Shown here one piece after another: positions 58,032 to 64,000 of a stretch of 64,000 bases of DNA. Both the position numbers and the translations under genes were made by a program. The first letter of the stretch is position 1. Each line of letters starts with the position of its first letter. Source of the DNA: Hysterangium stoloniferum (taxonomy: Eukaryota; Basidiomycota; Agaricomycetes; Hysterangiales; Hysterangiaceae); contig WHVD01000166.1 in NCBI GenBank assembly GCA_015178975.1, positions 1 through 64,000 on the forward strand. Direction: 5' to 3'. The notes under the pieces were generated by a model that was not told where the DNA came from, made no database searches, and saw only the letters and a list, made by a program, of their open reading frames with translations.

Positions 58032-59503
58032 TCACTTTTCAGGCGTCGTCCTATGAAAGTGTGAATACCTTGAAGGGGAAATTGGGAGCGAAATATCGTC
58101 TGTAGCAGCATTAGATATTTTAACATGTGTCAATGGACATACTCACCGTGTTTCGAAAGTAGGTTTAGGAGTCTGGCAAGCGTATAATCGGTGTACTCGT
58201 CGGTTTGGGGGCTCAAGATGGACTGGAAAAAACCTTTAAGATCCAGCGTCTTCACCGTAGCTCGAAACTCATCTGTGATCGGGAGGAGTTTAAGGAATTT
58301 GGTTTGAAAATATTACCATGTACTTACCATATTCCAACATGATGTCAAGTAATGACTCTAAATTATTTAAATAATACCCAGTATAGTTCACATTAACGAG
58401 AATGCGGTTCACAACGGCATCGACAATGCCTAACGATAAAAGTTCTTTGCGTCCATCATCTGTGGTGAACGTCGGATACGGACAAACACCGGAAAGTCGA
58501 ACTATTACTAACCATATTCTGTGAAGGTGCGAATGAATAATTCGAGAGGTGACCCAAAAAAATGTGCTTCTTTTAAAACGAAACCCTCTGAAAGAACGTC
58601 TACACAACGCTTGAGGAGGTTAGAAGATAAAATCCGACTCCGCAACTCGTCTGTCGTTGATTGAGTTAAATCAGCGGATATTGTACGGCGCTTACCATAT
58701 CGTATCATCTCGGTGAAGGCGTCATGACAGACAAACATAACCCGCGGATCATCCTGCCCCGGAAAAAGTTTCATATCCAAAGTAAATTCAATGAAATCCG
58801 ATGCCAGTATGAGACGCCTCAGGTCGCCTGAAATGATTTAGTTGATGACTCTGACATGGAAGAGAGCGGCGTACCACTTGCACAAATATATGCCACTGAT
58901 TCCCAGGAGTAACCTTGAATTGCCATGTTTTCATCCTTCAGCCCTTGTCGGAGGAACTCAAGACATTGTTCCCAGTCAACTTTGCGGTGGATCTCCTCTA
59001 AATGACAATGAGCGGGTTATCACCGATATTTGAAGGCACTGTACCATCGAAAGCCAAGCGCGCTGCAAATTTGATGCCAAGTGTGCGAGCCATTTTGTCC
59101 GGATCGGAGAGCGGGGATAAGACGGCGTCAATAAAGTCAACGTCAATCAGGCGACGACGGACGGCATCTATCATACAAATTAACAGTGCACTATTTCTAT
59201 CGGTTGGCCAGCTCTACCGTCGTTTAAAACACCTTTCAGTGCGAAAGGAGGCCAATCTCGGAAGTCCCCTTGAATGGAATCAATAGCTTTTGATTGCCGT
59301 CGGTCTCCTAGAAGGTCCTTGAAAAGTGCTTCGTCACACGTGCTGAGAATCTTCATAAGACACTTTGTAGAAGATGAGTCAGGGAAGTCTATTGCGAGAA
59401 AATGATACCAGGGAAAATATTCAGGGATGTCGAAGGGATGATGTGCAAGACGATGGATTATAGCCGAACTAAGCTGTAAAGGAAAATTTGGCATGAGTGA
59501 CAT
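58032..59503 (-). CDS. Armadillo-type fold protein, eight exons, 382 aa
   Basis: Exons 59503-59218, 59167-59024, 58997-58875, 58827-58696, 58650-58513, 58459-58328, 58272-58147 and 58099-58032 join in phase with no stop until TGA at 58034-58032. Introns are 26-55 nt; the shortest, 59023-58998, is unusually small. The N-terminus, MSLMPNFPLQLSSAIIHRLA, is followed by helical segments such as FIDAVLSPLSDPDKMARTLG, DWEQCLEFLRQGLKDENMAI and RCVDVLSEGFVLKEAHFFGS. This is the helix-pair pattern of basidiomycete armadillo-like proteins. Such folds mediate protein binding; no partner is visible. It starts 97 bp after the stop of the DUF2235 gene on the same strand. Confidence 0.82.
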
Positions 59504-59600
59504 CAAGCGACCACCGGCGTTGTCCACAGAGCACAAAGATTCTCGCCCCTCGTCTACATGATGTAGATTAGTATGTGTTGTGAAGATACAACAGGTGAAT

Positions 59601-61796
59601 TTAGGAACATGACTTGAGCATAATTTCCAGACGGTGCATTCCCCCCGCTCGGTCTGTTGCGTTTTCAATCATTTTCATAACGTGTTTCGCGGCATGGGCA
59701 TCATATATATCGAGTTCGAACAGATCTTTCCACTTTAAATCATCGACTATCCTTGCAGGAGGATACTTGAATTGCCCTGCACTATCCATACCTATGATTT
59801 CGTCCCATAGCAGTTTGTGGTCAGGAAGCACGGCCTTGGGCGGGGCTGACCGTTGACAATATATCACAGAGATGTGCAACTTCTGTCCAGGCTTGATTTT
59901 GCGTCCCTGGGCAAGATTGGGCCTTGTATATCAGAAGATTAGTATATTCACATTATATTGGGGGCATGTAAATACCTCCAAGTGACACCATTGGCCGACC
60001 GGTAGGATAGTCGTTTCATAGGCAGACACTCTAGAAGTTGCCAAGGAAATGTGAGGGATTCATTGATTACACCTAGCTCATCCCAATTCCACGCTACATT
60101 GGAGCGGTCTAGTCTCAAACCTGCCCACACAGCTTCAAAGGACATCCATAAGAAAGAAGGGTGTCTGCGGTCTAGTTCGTCATTAACAACGTTCCCTCCA
60201 CCTCTGCACATCGTAGTGAGTTAGCACGAGGAATATCGAAGAGACAGCATCAATATACTGACATATCTGAATGCGTTCCAGGAAACCACACCTCCTTTAT
60301 GTGTGGAGTTTGCTGTGGTTGCTGTCCAGGTTTAGGCAAGATGGGGTCTTCGCTTGGAGCGTGAGGAATTGGATCAGTCTGGTCGATACCACGAGGACTT
60401 TTCGGCAGCTTCTCAGATGATCCTGCGAAAAGCAATTATAAAAAATTCACATTGTTATGAAATTAGTTACTTTCATCAGCCATGACTCCACCACAGGCGT
60501 ACTCAGGAAGGAATTTAACTCGGCGCTCATCGAGGGCTAGTGCATGGCGGAAGTAACAAGTATGATCCAATTTAACCGTGCCGGGAAGATTCGGACCCCT
60601 CACAATCCCGATGGAAGAGACGGTATCCCTGATAATGCACAACGGACATTATTAATAGGGAGTACCGAACGACTAGGTAATCGATAATACCAAACCCCAA
60701 TAAAATGCACTCGTACGCCTTTTCTCGAGAAAGTATCCTTGAAACGTTTTGCCAAGTTGAGGGGCTTTGCTGGTGATGAGGACCGGGCCGACCTCTTCAA
60801 CGGATTGTGTCGCCATATTCCAGATTTGAAACATCCCTTATCCTTAGGAGTAGGTGTTTCCTGGGAACCATTCAATTTCGGAGACGGGGTTTCCAATTGA
60901 TGCGCCTCTTCAATAGGTTCCTTTAAGGGAGATGACCTCCTTTTCCATGGTGTTGGAAAACGACGGCTAGGTGGAGGGGTTCCATCGCTCCTTGGATCTG
61001 CATATAACTCGTATGCACTAATATGACCTCAGTAACCTCCTCGTATCGATTTGCAGAAACCCATCTCACAATGGAATCTGTTCTTCGTTCCCTTTGTATA
61101 TGAGACCAACCTAATCACATCAAAATCTTGGAAAAATTCCAGATGGCTGAAACGGCCTGACAACCTACTTTGTGAATCATTCCGGCCAAAACGCGCACTT
61201 GATAAGCGCCTCGCGAAAATCCTATCGTGGACAGGTGAATCATTTTATGACTGCCATCAAGTACCAAATCTGTTCGACCTCACCGAACAGATAAATCTTG
61301 TCACCGTCTTTGTAGTTATCGGCCAACCACCTGTATGCACTAATGACAATCTTCTCAAAGTTCCTTGGGGATGCGGTGTTGAGTTGAATACCAATTACAT
61401 ACAATGTTGACGTACCAGGCAATCGCCAAATCGATTTTGTTATCCAGAACTTGTTTCAGATAACTCCAAGACTTCCAAGACGGCTTGGCATAGGTACCAA
61501 TCCCACTGTTATAATAAGTGAGCTGTGTCCCGTCATCCTTCACGAGCTGACTGTATAGCTCGATAACATTAGTATTCTGCAGGGACATTCAAGGGCGTTG
61601 TAATTTTCTGGAAAAATGGTGAATTTACCATCTCTCCAAATTGATTGGAGGTCCCGTCAATGCAGACGATCAAATTTCTGCCAGTCTTCTCCTTCGGTGG
61701 GGGTTTACACTCGCATCGATTTCCTTCGGGATTTTGTTCACTACATGATGAGTGAGTCACAATAAGCTCAACTTCCATGATCGACGCTATTATCAT
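59601..61796 (-). CDS. DUF2235 domain protein (Tle1-like alpha/beta hydrolase), ten exons, up to 565 aa
   Basis: Exons 61796-61629, 61576-61416, 61363-61284, 61221-61169, 61110-61070, 61017-60691, 60628-60471, 60422-60263, 60203-59976 and 59922-59601 all join in phase. The domain opens with RNLIVCIDGTSNQFGE and NTNVIELYSQL, then SAYRWLADNYKDGDKIYLFG. The nucleophile elbow GFSRGAY is completed by splicing, followed by VGLIYKGNEEQIPF. Exon 6 holds a Ser/Pro/Lys-rich insertion before GVRVHFIGVWDTVSSIGIV. The family is related to bacterial Tle1 phospholipases; the fungal substrate is unknown. An alternative start is the Met at 61778. No signal peptide is evident. Confidence 0.9.
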
Positions 61797-62030
61797 GTTA
61801 CTGACCTTAGGTTGTCGGCCATCTTTCTCGACGTGGATGGATAACGCCTGTTTGGGTTGAAGAGCCTCTTAAGATGATTCGACTAAAGACGCAGTCACTT
61901 GAGAGTTTATCCTGAATGAAACTTAAATCTCCGCAAAAATTACCGAACATCCAACATCAATCACTACGTCGACTAGGCATAGCCTGCAGAAGTCAACGCT
62001 GAATCAAGGGCCGAGATACACGACGCATGG

Positions 62031-62362
62031 GCCATGGGAAAGTGCCGCGTAGGGTGTCGCGACTGCCGCGAACACCTCAAAACGCCCTCAAAAGCACATT
62101 TGACTAGCATAAATAGATATAGCTTTCCATCTATTATATATCAATATGTGTATTGGGGGCCTGTTAATTTACTTTAAGACATAGTTTAAATGTTTAAAAT
62201 GGTGTATTAGGCCCTTTTCTAATAGCATATATCATTTAACATAATATTTTGAGTATTACCTCTCAAAATATATGGCTCTGTTTTAGTTTGAAGCCAAAAT
62301 GTGTGTTCGCGGCAATTGCCCACTTTTCGCGACACCCTTGCAGCAGTGCGCGGCACCCATGG
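62031..62362. mobile_element. Inverted-repeat element, about 330 bp
   Basis: The left arm (CCATGGGAAAGTGCCGCG, GGGTGTCGCGA, TGCCGCGAACAC, to about 62080) and the reverse complement of the right arm (62362-62298) share the same ordered GC-rich words with small indels. The loop is AT-rich and non-coding. MITE-like. Confidence 0.6.
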
Positions 62363-64000
62363 TTGTGTCGGAGTTTGACACCTAGTACGTAAATTTATAA
62401 GCAAATTAGCCTGAGTGGACATATATGTACCCCGGGCTAATATGCCCCCTTGTTGCATTGGGCCTCTACCACCGCTAATTCTGCGAGAATGGGACGCTTC
62501 AAGTAAGAAAACCAATACAACAGAGATAACAAAATGTTCACTATACCTTCGAGACCTCCTTTCAACGCGTCACCGGGCGTCACTGCCCTTGCTTACCGGC
62601 CACATCACCACCCGTCATCACGGCGCTGCCTTCGGCAACGTCCTCCCGGGTCATTAGTAACGCGCTCGTCGTCAGCGACAATGAGCTCGCGTTCCAGTGT
62701 TCCTGGCCACCCCAGAAGGGCGCACTTGGCGCATTTGGCGGCATTGATATATTTTAGACAGTGTTATTTGCATACTATGTACTTTTGACTCAATAAAATG
62801 AAATAAGTAATATTGTTCACACACTTCAGGTAGCCTGATGAAATTTTTGATGCTGGTGGGGGTATTTAATGCATTGGCTAACCTGAAGAGAAGTAAAATT
62901 TAAAGAGATACAGGCTTCTCTGCACGGAAAGCACAGTAAATTGAGGCACTACTTCTGTTCCAACAATTCTGGATTCAATCGCAATACACTTCACCTATTG
63001 CCTGAAACAAGATTGCATCGTTAGGCACAATGCTAAATACTGTAGAGTAATAAATATGGTGCACATGGCTTTTCTCAACATCAACAGATACCATGGAACC
63101 TTGGAGATATATAAGGTGTGTGATAAATACAGAATGTGGGTATTCCTCAGTTTTTGAGATGATGGTTAACTCCCTGTGAGCATCATGAGGCAGGCATTGC
63201 CTCTGCAGTGTGCTACTATGGCCGTATACAGCCGTTTGTTGCCAGAAAGTAGTAAACAGTAAACAAAGTTTCATCTATGGACTGTATATAGTCCAAACTG
63301 TCTAAACTGTGAGTTTCTCGATCATTCTTCGAGTTTACTAAGTTCCGTGGTCAGTACGAGACCCACTGGGAATGTGTGGCGAGTATGAAAGGCACACCCA
63401 CAAAGTAGAACTTTGGCTCTCAGAGACTTCTACCAAGCAATTGCCGCACCAACTCCATGTAGTGTTAAACAAGGCATTATGCTATGCCAGAGATATCAGG
63501 GAAGGTGAGCAAATATCTAATAGACTTCACATCTTGTCCATAATGGACTGCAAGAGTAGACAATGATATCTCTTGAAGATAATTGAGCCAAGAACTCAGG
63601 ATTAGGGTATGGATGGATTTTGTGTCTGTGAATTGATGTAATACAAACCTAAGCCAAATATAAGGAAACAATACTGATAATTTTAATGGAAACTCCCTAT
63701 GGAATATTGGAGAGGGTAATGGTTCGTATTTATTATCAGTCCCAGAAGGTTTTGCGTAGCTGAGAGGGCAAACAGGCAGAAGTTGTTCATGATCTAAGAC
63801 ATCTGGGTCGAATGATGCGTCCACCTCTGCATCCAGGTGTCCATTCATGCTCATTGGGTGAGAGATACTGCATTGACTGACTATCGTAGATACATCTTTT
63901 TGAAAGTTGGTTAAATATGAATGTAGTATTTATGTATAGGCTTATTTGATTACGATTAACTAGCTTAGCTGTAATAGTTATAGTATGATTAGTTATGAGA
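62363..64000. other. Unassigned right end of the window
   Basis: The longest frame, 63854-63477 minus (MSMNGHLDAEVDASFDPDVL), is compositionally protein-like but not recognised. No LTR ends or splice chains were found. Confidence 0.35.

Noticed and set aside
1..64000. tRNA or rRNA genes
   Set aside because: No cloverleaf with a T-arm GGTTCRANYCC-type box or rRNA-like segment was noticed; a covariance-model scan would be decisive.

Overview
The window is a transposon-rich stretch of a basidiomycete (Agaricomycete-like) fungal genome. Support for this: host genes are split by many 46-60 nt GT-AG introns. They belong to families common in mushroom-forming fungi (a DUF6534-like membrane protein, a DUF2235 hydrolase next to an armadillo-like protein, a HpcH/HpaI-type aldolase, a small cysteine-rich secreted protein). 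The repeats are chromodomain Ty3/Gypsy, Ty1/Copia with an initiator-tRNA anticodon-type primer site, a tyrosine-recombinase retrotransposon and a Tc1/mariner element.

Layout. 1-4182: left-truncated Ty3/Gypsy element on the minus strand (gag-protease, primer site, LTR). 4183-9000: minisatellites, a Copia LTR scar, a MITE and an LTR-like repeat. 9255-11814: two host genes, DUF6534-like on plus and a cysteine-rich secreted protein on minus. 11815-17400: gene-poor, with a possible non-autonomous element bounded by 173-bp direct repeats and filled with three tandem arrays. 17878-22640: decayed tyrosine-recombinase (DIRS-order) retrotransposon, minus. 23140-24431: Copia LTR plus broken gag, cut by the next element. 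24432-32145: chromovirus on minus with both LTRs. It carries a separate intron-containing Zn2Cys6 gene in antisense orientation between its chromodomain and its 3' LTR. 32146-35115: two copies of a zinc-finger-encoding repeat family. 35120-39670: a nest of related LTRs around a Tc1/mariner element with about 215-bp terminal repeats. 40630-41711: intact five-exon aldolase. 42000-57040: repeats and gene relics, including further zinc-finger repeats and a paralogous Ser/Thr-rich relic family. 58032-61796: two intact adjacent minus-strand host genes, armadillo-like (8 exons, 382 aa) and DUF2235 (10 exons, up to 565 aa). 62000-64000: an inverted-repeat element and unassigned sequence.

Two themes stand out. 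First, most nonsense codons in the elements are TGA at places where CGA is plausible, and the two chromovirus LTRs differ largely at sites explained by CpG transitions in one copy or the other. This points to cytosine-methylation-type decay. Second, several elements have unusual architecture: an antisense spliced gene inside a chromovirus, a Copia gag whose start codon lies inside the primer binding site, a mariner whose terminal repeats are themselves mirror-image, and one short hairpin module shared by six LTRs.

Coordinates of exons were read by eye; splice sites in the aldolase, DUF2235 and armadillo-like genes are phase-consistent throughout. Family names rest on recognised motifs, not on database searches.
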